Shown here: piece after piece, positions 44,397 through 54,979 of the stretch | Layout of the letters: each line of letters opens with the position of its first letter | Numbering within the stretch: the first letter of the stretch is position 1 | NCBI GenBank assembly: GCA_943737045.1 | Contig: CALSFV010000015.1 | Location: 1,238,501 to 1,302,500 of the forward strand | Length of the DNA: 64,000 bases | From: Parapristionchus giblindavisi | Lineage: Eukaryota > Nematoda > Chromadorea > Rhabditida > Diplogasteridae | Direction: 5' to 3' | Program-made: the position numbers and the translations under genes | The notes under the pieces: model-generated | The model's database searches: none | What the model saw: the letters and a program-made list of their open reading frames with translations, nothing else | Told to the model about the DNA's origin: nothing

Positions 44397-46390
44397 ATGT
44401 CTAATGAGATCGGCGCTGGTTCTGCAAATGCGCACTTTCGCCCCGCCCCCATCCCATCACATTTCTTGAAACCTTGCAATGGCGGTATCGGACAAGAAAG
44501 GTATTTTGTTTACTAACTATGTTTTATCTAGATATGTGAACGCACTTATACAGTGCATCTTGGTCGAGTTGCTAACACATCCTCCGCTTCGCCCCTATCA
44601 TTTATATCAGCGGAGTATGAATACTTTCAGTCTTAATTGTTAGTTTCCGCTGAAATAAATAACGCATGCAAATGTACCCCGCGGCGGTTTGCATCTGTGG
44701 CCGTATGCAAGAACCGTTTTCCAGGAAAATGTGACGTCATTAGAGTAGGCGGAGGCGTTTTCTAAAAATCCTCCGCCTACGCTAATGACGTCACATTTCC
44801 CCGGAAAACGGTTTTCCGTTGTTCTTGCATACGGCCACTGGTGAACAACTCGACCGAGGTGTATTGTACATACATTTTCAATTTCTCGTGTTTCTCGTGT
44901 TTAGAAAAATTAAAACTGGTGATACTTTTGTGGCCACGTTGATCTTGTCAACAAGCTAATTATAATCGTGAGAAGTTTTACCAGATGATTATATTTACAG
45001 AGGACCGTTATCATTTGGTGAGGCCGTGAATCAGAATAAGGTATATTTAACAGTATCTTTGTAATATTTTGAACTCTGAAGCGAATTTGGGATAATGATA
45101 GACTAATTTATAGTTTTAATTTTTAGCAAAGTTATAATATTATCGTAGTAAATTTTTAAATTTGATATCATAAAAGAAATTATTATGGTTGGAGAATTAA
45201 ATACATTTTTCATTTTATGAAGTTTTATGAAAATTCGGACCGTAAAATCTACATAAATATAGTTTTATTATTATTTTTTTATTTCATAGAATTTTGTAAT
45301 TAAATCCGAATTATCATATATCAAAGCAGGTAGATGTACTATATTAATATTATAAAACATGAAATATAAAATAGTTTAGGCCCCGTTTTTGCCATCATGT
45401 TTCTATTGTAAGTCTCCTATTGCGGTTCTAGGCCAGGAATTCACTAATTCGGAATCGGATATTCGTCATTATAAGGTTATTGATTTTCTGTGAATATTGA
45501 ACGAAACGATTTTCTACTTCTTAGGAGCTGGCTCAACAGAAAGAAGAAGAAGCGAACGAGAATCGTGAGGTAATTGTGAAGATGTTTAAGATAATGGGAG
45601 AGCAGGTAACTTGACAGCATATGTATTTGAACATGTCCAGAAATTTCTAAACTATCGCATTTTTTATAAAGCCAAAAGTTGCAATTAATAAGTTTTCGCC
45701 AAATTTTCAGGGAAAATATTGTTACACTTGCATTACGCATACGTTCACGTAAACTTTGAAGTGTGTTGGGTCCCTAGTGGAATCCCTAGTCAATAGTGTT
45801 AAAATAAGCAATTAGCGTAACTATCGATCCATAATGGTTAGTCACCATAACCTACAGTAACCCTTTACCGTACAGCTATCGGCAATCAGAGTTTTCTTAT
45901 TTGGACCAACATATTCCAAACTTTATATGTATGTAATGAAAGTGCAACGATATTTTCCCTAGCGACATAGGACCTTCAGACAAATGCAACGACGCATAAC
46001 AAACATTAGTCGAACAAAATATGCATGGATAATTAAAATCATATGAATAAATAGTTACCATAATTGGATAATGTTCAGAACCTTATCGTGAGAGCTCATC
46101 CTGTGCATAAAATTGTGGACACTTTTGTCATGAAGAATCTGACTCATTTCACTCTTCAATTCGCTGTCGAGGTTTGCATTTAATTTTCAGATTTGGTTTA
46201 GATTTTTTTTAAATTTAAGGATAGCAATACATGTGAGATTCTTGGTCCCATGGATAAGAAGTTATTTTCTTGCTCTGAATACTCCATCTTGGATTTCAAA
46301 TTGATCATCAACAAGAATATCGTTCCTGACTCAGAGATTAAGATGACACTTTCCAAAATTCGAGTACGCATTAATAACTACTTCCCCTAA
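44397..46390 (+). CDS. Divergent family member (six exons)
   Basis: Exons 44397-44500, 45001-45040, 45437-45475, 45525-45605, 46079-46171, 46220-46390; 175 residues with consistent phases. Exon 1 has no YKD motif (MSNEIGAGSANAHFRP..., Pro-rich) but ends in the same phase. Exon 2 keeps only RGPLSFGEAV, exon 3 FTNSESDIRHYK (equivalent of MSELVRVYK), exon 4 a Glu-rich coiled coil. Exons 5-6 are a C-terminal module (NLTHFTLQF, LGPMDKK) split by an extra intron. TTGCAG abuts ATG. The GYF core is gone, so it may be a decaying or re-purposed relative. A MITE sits in intron 1 (44698-44837). Confidence 0.65.
44698..44837. mobile_element. Palindromic MITE, TGGCCGTATGCA family
   Basis: Relative of 7945-8094 with arms TGACGTCATTAG and CTAATGACGTCA. 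Confidence 0.8.
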
Positions 46391-46756
46391 AAATAAGTTA
46401 TATTGAACTGTTGTTCGTTTTGTCGTTAGAAAGCATTAATTCATTTCATCGTGTACTAATTGCTATTTAAAATTCTTTGTTAATTGTATTTTCGTTTCTT
46501 TATTAATCAATTATCGATTTCTTATTACATTTCACTGCTATGTTTCTTTGTCTATCCCCTAATTAATGTTGTTAAAATCATTTTTTTGCTTATTTCGCAG
46601 TTTTTGTCATATCTGATAAAAGCACTTTGTTGTTGTTGAACAGTTTCTAAGGATGTTTGAGGTTTTGCGTGTCTACGGCACTATTCATATCTTACTGTAG
46701 TTCCTTATTTGTAAACAAATATTGTCTATTTATCAAATCAAATTTTGCTCTTTTAG

Positions 46757-48053
46757 ATGGTTCTTATCTTCTACAAGGACGAATCGGGTGATGTCAGGTA
46801 TTATACGAAATCCTTACTTTGATTTTTCTTTTACAAACGGAATTTTGATGGCAGTAATGGTGTTACAGAGATAGAGGTATAGAAAAAAAAGGAAAGTACG
46901 CAAAAGTGAGACGGTTACGGTAAAGAGTTCCGTAATTTTTGTATTTTGCTATGTTTTATATGATCGTATTGGCGATACGCTGCTCTAAGGCTACTTATTT
47001 AATTACAGAGGCCCTTTATCGATTGCTGAGGCAGAAGGACTTCGACAGAGTGGATTAATCAATGATAAGACGGAGATTCAAATGATTGAGAGTGAAATGA
47101 AGTTCCAAAAACTAGGTATTCGATCGATTTATTGATGGCTGTAATATTTGCTTATTCATTTTAGAACATCTATGCAAGATCAATGGTGAAAAGTCTCCGT
47201 TCTTGATCGCTCCGGGAAAGATCAAAGATCAAAAGGAGGAAACAACTGAACTCGTCAGACTTTATAAGGTTTGTAAATAGCTTTTTTAATGAATAAGTAT
47301 GTTGATTGACTAATTAACTGAAGATGATCTCTTTTTTTCCGCGGTGAAAAAAGTTTACTACAATTGTTAAATGAATCGATTCATTTCAACTTGATTCATT
47401 ACATTTAGAATATTCTAATATCAAACATGTTAAAGGAATTATCGATTGCTATTCAAGAAAGAGACGAATTCAAAACTCAATTGAAAGACAAGTCTGATGA
47501 ATACGATCGATTAATCACGGATATTTTCAAGAGTCGCGCAAGGAAGGTATGGACATATCAATATATCGATAGGTAGACGGTTGAATACTGAAGTTACACG
47601 TAGTAATAAATCGTGGTTTGTCATCGACTGGGAGCGAAAAATTAATGATTAAGCGAAATGTAACTTTTTTTTCTAAACCGACCAACCATAATATGTGAAG
47701 GGGAAATGCATGATTTGTATTAGTTTTTTCATCATCGATGAATGAATTCCAGTATCCAAAAATCGTTTTAGGATCGTCTCGTACAACTCTACAAGGTTAA
47801 CGGGCTTCAGATGGCGGGCAGTCTCCCTTACGCAATAGCTAATTTAACTGACCTTCATTTAAGCTATCAGATTTACACTAGATCTCTTAACAGTCAGGTT
47901 AAGGGCATTGATTTTTTGTCTCCTCATGAAAAAAAAATTGTTGTCGTAGAATCACCTTCTTTCAGTTCCATTAAAGTCAATCTTGTTGTAAATGGTTCTC
48001 CATCGGAAATTCACAAGTACGACAAAAATATTAAATTAGTGATTCACGAGTAG
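46757..48053 (+). CDS. Type-A GYF-like/coiled-coil family gene
   Basis: Exons 46757-46797, 47009-47115, 47165-47268, 47436-47546, 47772-48053; 214 residues. MVLIFYKDESGDV; exon 2 is two codons shorter than in other type-A genes (ESEMKFQKL). HLCKINGEKSPF completes the GYF-like part. Exon 4 has 37 codons. Exon 5: NLTDLHLSYQIY, SPHEKK in place of SPNE, VNGSPSEIH. TTTTAG abuts ATG. Hairpin at 48164. Intron 4 lacks the TGGCCG MITE, so this lineage separated before or without that insertion. Confidence 0.85.
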
Positions 48054-48163
48054 TATACATCTCCTGAAATTCTGTCATTATTCGTTTTGTTTTGTTTTGT
48101 TTTTGTTGTTCCTCGTAAGATAAATTTGTTTGCTCTAACCATCATTGATATATTGGCCTTAGA

Positions 48164-48180
48164 TACTGTTCGAAGCAGTA
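48164..48180 (+). other. 3'-flank hairpin, wobble variant
   Basis: TACTGTT-CGA-AGCAGTA: one G-T pair, outer T-A kept. Confidence 0.65.
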
Positions 48181-48529
48181 AATTATACTTATATTATATT
48201 GAAAGATGATAAAATAATACTATTGATTCTGTTAATATACGAAGTTTCAAAGAAGATAAAAAGATTATAATAGTATAGATTATAATAGTTTATAAATAGT
48301 GAGCCTCTGTCATATCTGTTAATGTGAAGTAGTCAATTGTAATGCCGTGATTAATATTTTTTTAAATCGTTTTTGGCTAATTTCTCATTTTTGTCAATTC
48401 TAAGAAAAGCAGATTTTTGGTTGAACAGTTTATAAAATGTTTAGCGTGTATGGCACTATTCATATCTTACTATTCCTTCTTTGTAAGCAAATATCGTCTT
48501 TCTATTAAATGATTTTTTTGTTTCTTCAG

Positions 48530-49793
48530 ATGGTTCTTATCTTCTACAAGGACGACTCGGGTAATGTCAGGTATTATATGACATATGAGTTACTTTTTTT
48601 CTCACGCAAGCGGCCTCATTTAAAGAGAAAAAAGACACAGTAAGTAAAAGTGAGAGTGCGTGGGTTACAGTAATCAGTACCGTAATTTTTTACCGTATTG
48701 GAGAAAAGCTGACCATTTCATTAATTTACAGAGGCCCTTTATCGATTGCTGAGGCGGAAGGACTTCGGCAGAGTGGAGTAATGAATGATAAGACGAAGAT
48801 TCGAATGATTGAGAGTAATAGTGAAGCGAAGTTTCAAACACTCGGTATTCAATCGATTTATTCCTTATTACTGTAATATTTACTTATTCTCTTACGTTAC
48901 AGAATATCTGTGCAAGATCAATGGTAAAAAGTCTCCGTTCTTGATCGCTCCGGGAGAGATCAAAGATCAAAAGGAGGAAACAACAGAACTTGTCAGGCTT
49001 TATAAGGTATACAAATGTTTTTTAATGAATTAATGTGGTGATTGACTAATTCACTCGTTCTTTCCACAGTGAAAAAATACTATATTAAAAATACTTAAAG
49101 GAATTATCGATTGCTATTCAAGAAAGGGACGAATTGAAAGAAAAATTGAAAGACAAGTCTGATCAATACGATCGATTAATCTCGGACATTTTCAATAGTC
49201 ACGCAAGCAAGGTATGAGCATATCGATAGGTAGACTGCTGTGGCCGTATGCATGAACAACGGAAAATCATTTTCCGGGAAAATGTGAAGTAATTAGCGTA
49301 GGCGGAAGCGTTTTCCGAAAATTCTCCGCCTACGCTAATGACGTCACATTTTTCCGGAAAACGATTTTTCGTTGTTCATGCTTACGGCCACCGTTGAAAA
49401 CTGTAATTACATATAGTGCTAAATATTATGTCTAATTGTAATAGTTTTACTAAAGTGTTCTCACCATCGATTTGTTTTTAATGAATGCGACTATCCATAA
49501 AATCGTTTTAGGATCATCTCGTGCAATTATACAGAGTTGACGGACTTAAGATGGATGGCAAGGCCGCTTATGCATTGGTCAATTTAACTGACCTTCGTTT
49601 GAGTTATCAGTTTTACTCTTTTATTCAACCTCCTCATGATCAGTTTAAGGACATTGAATTTTTATTTCCCTATGAAAGGAAAGTTGTTGTCATAGAAACA
49701 TACAATTACATTAAAGTAAACCTTGTTGTAAATGATTCTCCATCCAATAATCACAAATACTTTAAAATTATTAGTTCAATTATTCACGAGTAG
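48530..49793 (+). CDS. Type-A family gene, closest relative of the array
   Basis: Exons 48530-48570, 48732-48844, 48903-49006, 49101-49211, 49512-49793; 216 residues. Nearly the array type-A protein; exon 5 differs (YRVDGLKMDGKAAYA, FYSFIQPPHDQF). It shares the MITE at the same place in intron 4 (49241-49390) and is followed 304 bases later by a type-B-like gene, so this pair is a good candidate for the parent arrangement of the tandem array. TTTCTTCAG abuts ATG. Confidence 0.86.
49241..49390. mobile_element. Palindromic MITE in intron 4
   Basis: Orthologous insertion to 7945-8094 with a few substitutions. Confidence 0.85.
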
Positions 49794-49941
49794 TTGACTG
49801 ATTGACTGAATTGTATATATATATGTATCTCCGATATTTTTTGGAAATTCTGGCATTATTGATTTTGTTTTGTTTTGTTTTTGTTGTTTCTCGTACGATA
49901 AACTTGTTTGTTCGACTCATCAGATATATTGGTCTTACAGA

Positions 49942-49958
49942 TACTGTTCGAAACAGTA
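49942..49958 (+). other. 3'-flank hairpin
   Basis: TACTGTT-CGA-AACAGTA, perfect stem, followed by AACTATATTTATG. Confidence 0.65.
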
Positions 49959-50096
49959 AACTATATTTATGTTGTATTGAAAAAAGACTATAGATGCTGT
50001 CAATTCATGAATATACAAGACAGCTCATAAATAGTGAAATTTTGTTTTTGGAAAATTTTAATGCGATGACTACACTAATATATATATATATTACAG

Positions 50097-51525
50097 ATGC
50101 CTACTGAAATCTACTACAAGGACAAATCTGGTGAAATCAGGCACGAGATCCATTACATTTCGTTTGAAAAATTAAGCATACTGTATCTGCAGAGGTCCAT
50201 TATCGATTCCCGAGGCAGAAGCTCTCCGTAGTGGTGGAATTATCGATCGAAATACGAAGATTCGTATAGTTGAAAGAGATGATGAGAAGGAATTCAAGAC
50301 TCTAGGTACGTTGCATGTTTCCGTCTTTCGATTATATTTTCTTAAATTAGTCTGAAATTCATATCATTATACGAACTGTATTGGCCTTGAATTATCACTG
50401 GCTTAGTAGTGATCTCCCGCAGAACTTTGTGTGCCTTGAATAACGGGATGTAGATTACTTTTACGACATTGATTTTCGCATTCCTTGTTCTCGAAACGCA
50501 GTATTTCGATAATTTAATTAATTTCTGTCTTCTCAATGGTGAAGAAATTTTTTATCTGAAGTTTGTTCAATCGATTTATTCCTTATTACTGTAATATTCA
50601 CTTATTCTCATACGTTATAGAACATCTGTGTAAGATCAATGGTAGAAAGTCTCCGTTCTTGATCGTTCCGGGAGAGATCAAAGATCAAAAGGAGGAAACA
50701 ACTGAACTTGTCAGACTTTATAAGGTTTGCAAATAGTTCTCTTTTAATGGATAAATATGTTGATTGACTATTTTTTCCGCGATCAATTAATTTTACATAA
50801 ATATAAAAAAAATATTTTTTATAACTATTGCAACTTGATTTTGCAATTGGAAATATTTTGATCTCAAACGTGTTAAAGGAATTATCGATTGCTATTCAAG
50901 AAGCGGATGAATTCAAAGCTCAATTGAAAGATTCTGTTCAAGAAAGAGACAAATTCAAAGCTCAAGTGAAAGAGAAGTCTGATCAATACAATCAATTAAT
51001 CTCGGATGTTTTCAATAGTCACGCAGGAAAGGTATGATCTTATCGCAAGATAGGCTTTTGAATAATTTAGTTAATCATAGTGATAAATAGTGAAACATAA
51101 TGTGAGGTGTAATTAAAAACAATGATGAATGAATGTTATTAGATACATTATCTTTTTGAATAAGCACTATCAATTGATCTCGAATCTTTTCAAGAGTCTT
51201 GCGATATATTTATCACTTAAATAAATACTGAATAAATTAGCACATTCAGAAATTTTGTTTTTAGCATCAGCTTATCCACTTCTACAAGATTCCGAACCCG
51301 GAAACATCCAAGTACGCATTGGTAAATTTAACCGACCTTCATTTGAGCTATATGTTTGTCAACTGTGGTGGCATTAGGCACTCTAAGATTGAATATTTAT
51401 CTCCCAAAGAAAATGTACTTGTTACCCCTTCGTATTTTTATATCACTGTAAATCTTGTTGTTAATGGTTCACCATCGAGTGAACATACCTATTTAGCGGC
51501 AAGACAACATTTGACAACCTACTAA
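50097..51525 (+). CDS. Mosaic family gene (B ends, A middle exons)
   Basis: Exons 50097-50140, 50193-50305, 50621-50724, 50879-51031, 51265-51525; 224 residues. Exons 1-2 are type B with the GC donor. Exons 3-4 are type A (HLCKINGRKSPF; a 51-codon coiled coil ending FNSHAGK). Exon 5 is type B (HQLIHFYKIPNPE, NLTDLHLSYMFV, SPKENV, VNGSPSSEH). Relics of the displaced type-B exons 3 and 4 lie in introns 2 and 4. ATTACAG abuts ATG. The 3' flank carries the empty site of the fold-back element, and a weak hairpin CTGT-TCGTT-ATAG near 51825. Confidence 0.83.
50519..50547 (+). pseudogene. Relic of type-B exon 3 in intron 2
   Basis: TTTCTGTCTTCTCAATGGTG matches the coding start of type-B exon 3, but the acceptor AAG has become TAA, so it can no longer be spliced. 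Confidence 0.7.
51162..51204 (+). pseudogene. Relic of type-B exon 4 in intron 4
   Basis: CACTATCAATTGATCTCGAA followed by TTTTCAAGAGTC matches the 3' half of type-B exon 4 (compare 9731-9778), with the donor GTAGAT lost and type-B intron sequence continuing afterwards. Confidence 0.75.
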
Positions 51526-51547
51526 CTGTCGAATACATTATATCTAA

Positions 51548-51690
51548 TACACACAAAGAAAAAAAGTGTAACCTACGGCACATAAGACCTGTGAAGTGTT
51601 ATATTTAACACTTAAAATGGCTTAAAAAGTGTTAAATATAACGCTTCACAGGTCTTACGTGCTGTGGGTTACACCTGTTTTCTCTGTGTA
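51548..51690. mobile_element. Palindromic MITE, TACACA/TGTGTA ends
   Basis: Near-perfect arms (GACCTGTGAAGTGTTATATT and its complement). Relative of 745-891. Confidence 0.8.
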
Positions 51691-51985
51691 GATACTGTCT
51701 ATTTCATCTCCAACTTGTCCACAACATTGTTCTTCTTGCTGGTTTTGCTTTGCTTTGTTTCTGTTGTTATTTTTGTCTCGATAAATTCCTTTCATCTTTA
51801 TCAACGAAATATTTATCAATCTTCATTCTGTTCGTTATAGTTAATTATATTTACGGAGTTTATTTCAATTTGTTCATTCACCGTGATATCCTCATGGTGG
51901 AAAAATTTGTGACGTAGAGTCGGATCGATAAATCAGATTCTGTAACAATGTTGTAGTGTTCTTTCTCTTCCATAAAGGTTACGGA

Positions 51986-52178
51986 CATACATTTTCGGTA
52001 CCCTCGCCGTCTATTTTTATATAGTGGGTCAATTCTCGAAATAGGGTGGGTTGATTCACAAAATTCGTTATTTTCGCATGAAAAATCGTCATTTTTAGCT
52101 TCATTTTTTATCAAGTGGCCTAAAATGGGACTTATATGGTGGGTCAATCCTCGCACTACGAGGGTATGGCAATGTATG
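51986..52178. mobile_element. hAT-like MITE with 8-base duplication
   Basis: Ends CATACATTTTCGGTACCC and GGGTATGGCAATGTATG, exact flanks GTTACGGA (51978-51985, 52179-52186). Closest relative 61131-61318. Confidence 0.88.
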
Positions 52179-52266
52179 GTTACGGAGATACCTAGAATAT
52201 ATTATTGTTATTTTGTTTTGTTTAAAATAAATGAATGAGAAATATATGTGTATCCATTAAAGATAA

Positions 52267-53937
52267 ATGGCCACAGAAATCGAGCGTGAGTTAGTCGAAC
52301 GACGAAGGTACGGTATCAAACCACTATTGATCTTTGATCTTTGATCTTTGGTCTCTTTACATCTTCAGTTCAATAAAGGCTATCATTGTAGGAGCTGAGT
52401 CTCGCACTTTCGCAGAAGGAAGAAATGCAGAGGGTGAGGCGTGATTATTCTTTATTTCTTTTTTTTGTTGAAAATTTATGAATTGCTTGCACGATAACAA
52501 AAATGTATTCATTGGCTGATCTTTGATCTTTTGCTTTGAGGAAATCGATAGACTTCGAGCAGAGAATGTTGATGTCAATCGCAAACTTGCTGATGCGGAG
52601 AAGACCATCGAGGAGGTGTGTTAACTTGTAATTTACTATGATTTATTGATTTATTCTTGAATATACAGTACTGCTACATCGTACATACTGTATACAATTT
52701 ATTGCAGATTGAGATGTCTACGCCTCCACGTCTCTGTATCAAGCAAGGTTGACTCTCTTTTGTTGTTTCCTGATGCTGTAGATTGTGTAGATACTGTAGA
52801 TGCGGCAGGTACTGTAAGATACTGTAGATACTGTAGATATAGTAAGGTATTCTAGATACTGTTAGATACTGCAGATACAGTAGATACTGTAAGATACTGT
52901 AGATGTTGCAGATACTGTAGATATTGTAAGATACTGTAGATGCTACAGATACACAGTAGATACTGAAAGATACTGTAGATATTGTAAGATACTGTAGATG
53001 CTACAGATACACAGTAGATACTGAAAGATACTGTAGATATTGCAGATACAGTAGATATTGTATGATGCTACAGATACAGTAGATACGGTAGTTACTGTAG
53101 ACACTGTAGTTTCCAATTTCGATGTGCGAAGCACATATTTTAAAGAGGTACTGTATCTTTGTAGAGAGTGTCGTTGACGATACTCATAGACGTCGTCACT
53201 ATCGTCGATATCTGATTACCGTACTCAATACTGATACGGTTAGAATCTTCGTAAAGGTACGCCGTTTTCTCTCCTAGTGTACTGTAGATATACTGAATAT
53301 ACATTTATACGTGGCTTCATGGATGATATTCTATAACTCTTTTGTTCCTTCTATACCATAGAAAAAACAATATGATAATAATCAATATTGATTATTTTAT
53401 TGGAAAGATTGTCCAGGTCATCTCTCCAGTCTAGAGTGTTCTGACAATGAAGCCGTATCCATGATCCTTGAACGTTGACAAACCGTTTACAGGCAAACAA
53501 AAAAGCCTTTTGGGAATTCTTTTGGGCAAACTCCTATTCGCACTGTTGTGACGTCACTTCTGTCGGCAAACGGTTTGCCAACGTTTATGGATACCTATTC
53601 TGGAGGGATGACTTGGACCGAGCTATTGGCAACTGGTGGAATACACCCCATGAAGTTTTTATCTAGAAACTATTGCATAAAATGATAAATTCATTGATAG
53701 TAATCAATATCGATCGCATTACAGTTCACCGATTCCGCTTCGGTCAATGCTCCGGAATATGCTCGATCATACATTCAACCTATGGAGAAGATTGATATGT
53801 ATTTTGATGCTGATGATGCTCCTTCCTTCCTATTCTACTCTACTGCATCTGGTCGTAAGATGCCCCGTGGGGCTGATCGATTTGAGCAGATCGAACTATC
53901 GTATCCGAAGAAGTGTTATTGGCCTTTTTATCAGTAA
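52267..53937 (+). CDS. Unknown small gene with coiled-coil exon
   Basis: Probable exons 52267-52307, 52369-52387 (or to 52433), 52541-52615, 52708-52747, 53165-53256, 53725-53937; 159 residues with the short exon 2. Exon 1 is 41 bases and ends in phase 2, exactly like type-A exon 1. Exon 3 encodes a coiled coil (EIDRLRAENVDVNRKL). Exon 5 is basic (DDTHRRRHYRRYL). Exon 6 is Tyr/Asp-rich (EKIDMYFDADDAPSFLFY) and ends WPFYQ. The stronger exon 2 donor at 52433 puts exon 3 out of frame, so the exon 2/3 join is uncertain. A distant relation to the GYF-like family is possible from architecture only. No ATG-abutting acceptor is seen. Confidence 0.6.
52770..53110. repeat. TACTGTAGA minisatellite in intron 4
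   Basis: About 30 imperfect copies of a roughly 10-base motif GATACTGTA with variants (GATACAGTA, GATATTGTA). Many units are self-complementary (TACTGTA/TACAGTA). Confidence 0.85.
53440..53640. mobile_element. Palindromic insertion in intron 5
   Basis: Imperfect inverted arms around GTATCCATGATCCTTGAACGTTGACAAACCGT-like and GGCAAACGGTTTGCCAACGT sequence, ending TATGGATACC. Probably another MITE; ends not exact. Confidence 0.45.
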
Positions 53938-54079
53938 ATTACTAATCATTGTTGATATCCTTCCTCTTTATAACCCTCATTGTTTCAAATTCAGAAGTTT
54001 TCATTGATCTTACTAATATACATATACTGTAGAAGAGTAATGGAAGGTCCTTGTACATAATTTCATCAACTTTCATTTA

Positions 54080-54245
54080 ATATCTCTCAATATACTCATC
54101 TCCTAAGAATTTCCCAGAAGATATTTTCGCAATTTATGTACATAGTTCAATTCGTTGTTTTTATTGTTTACTTTGATAAATACAGAAGTTGAAGCGCTCA
54201 TTTGATCAGTTTTACAGTTTAACACTCTATTCAGCTAACAAGCAA
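54080..54245. repeat. Segment shared with 27299-27475
   Basis: Same blocks (CTAAGAATTTCCCAGAAGAT, TACAGAAGTTGAAGC) in the same order, downstream of the unknown gene. Confidence 0.6.
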
Positions 54246-54295
54246 TGAAATCACTGGATCTGTAGTGTGATAAAAGTTGATCTTGTTTCTTTAGT

Positions 54296-54479
54296 GATGC
54301 TTCTGCAAATTCTTCATTTGATCATCGATCCTTTATATCGGACATCCGGATGAAACTCTTACTTTCACCATTTATCCCTTACAAGATATACAATTTACAT
54401 GTACACAATGGATTGACCTTAGATCGATCGGAGTAGGACAAATTGGTTTAGGAAAAGGAGTCCAACTTTCTCCATAACA
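54296..54479 (+). other. Exon-like segment, uncertain
   Basis: Following TTTCTTTAG at about 54295, one frame runs about 46 codons to TAG. A second frame, open from about 54323, ends LGKGVQLSP then TAA at 54479 and looks more protein-like (DETLTFTIYPLQD). No donor or partner exon identified. May be an exon relic carried by the shared segment. Confidence 0.25.
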
Positions 54480-54590
54480 ATCATTCCTTCTCTTTCATTT
54501 CACTACACCTTTTCGATTATACAACATAATTTTTTTCATAAATCAATAAGCAATTAAATTTTTTTTCCATTTTATAACAGTTTTTGTTTA

Positions 54591-54958
54591 ATGGCGCGTT
54601 AAAATTTGGTGGAAAACCGATAAAAGCGACTTTCCGAGTTTTAAAATGTACCTTGGAAAACCGAAAATGGAAAGTCGATATTTGAATTCGCGGGAGCGAA
54701 TAAGATGCGGGAATTCAAATTCCAACTTTCCGACTGCGAGTTTCCGATGTCAAAAAAAGACGAAAAGTGAAAGAAAAAGAAATTCCGGATTTACTTCGTT
54801 TTTAAAACATAGAGATTGGCAGTCGGAAAGTCGAAATTTGAATTCCCGCACATTATTCGCGCCCGCGAATTCAAATATCGCCTTTTCATTTCCAGGGTAC
54901 ATTTTAACACTAGGAAAGTCGCTCTTTTTCGGTTTTCCACCACATTTTAACGCGCCAT
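54591..54958. mobile_element. Palindromic MITE, GGCGCGTT ends
   Basis: Ends ATGGCGCGTTAAAA and TTTTAACGCGCCAT; relative of 23625-23992. The 107-codon open frame inside is an artefact of the arms. Confidence 0.8.
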
Positions 54959-54979
54959 CAGATGAGTGAATTTTAATAA

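Noticed and set aside
45477..45740. 87-codon open frame on the - strand
   Set aside because: Antisense to exon 4 of the divergent family gene, which has consistent splice phases on the + strand.
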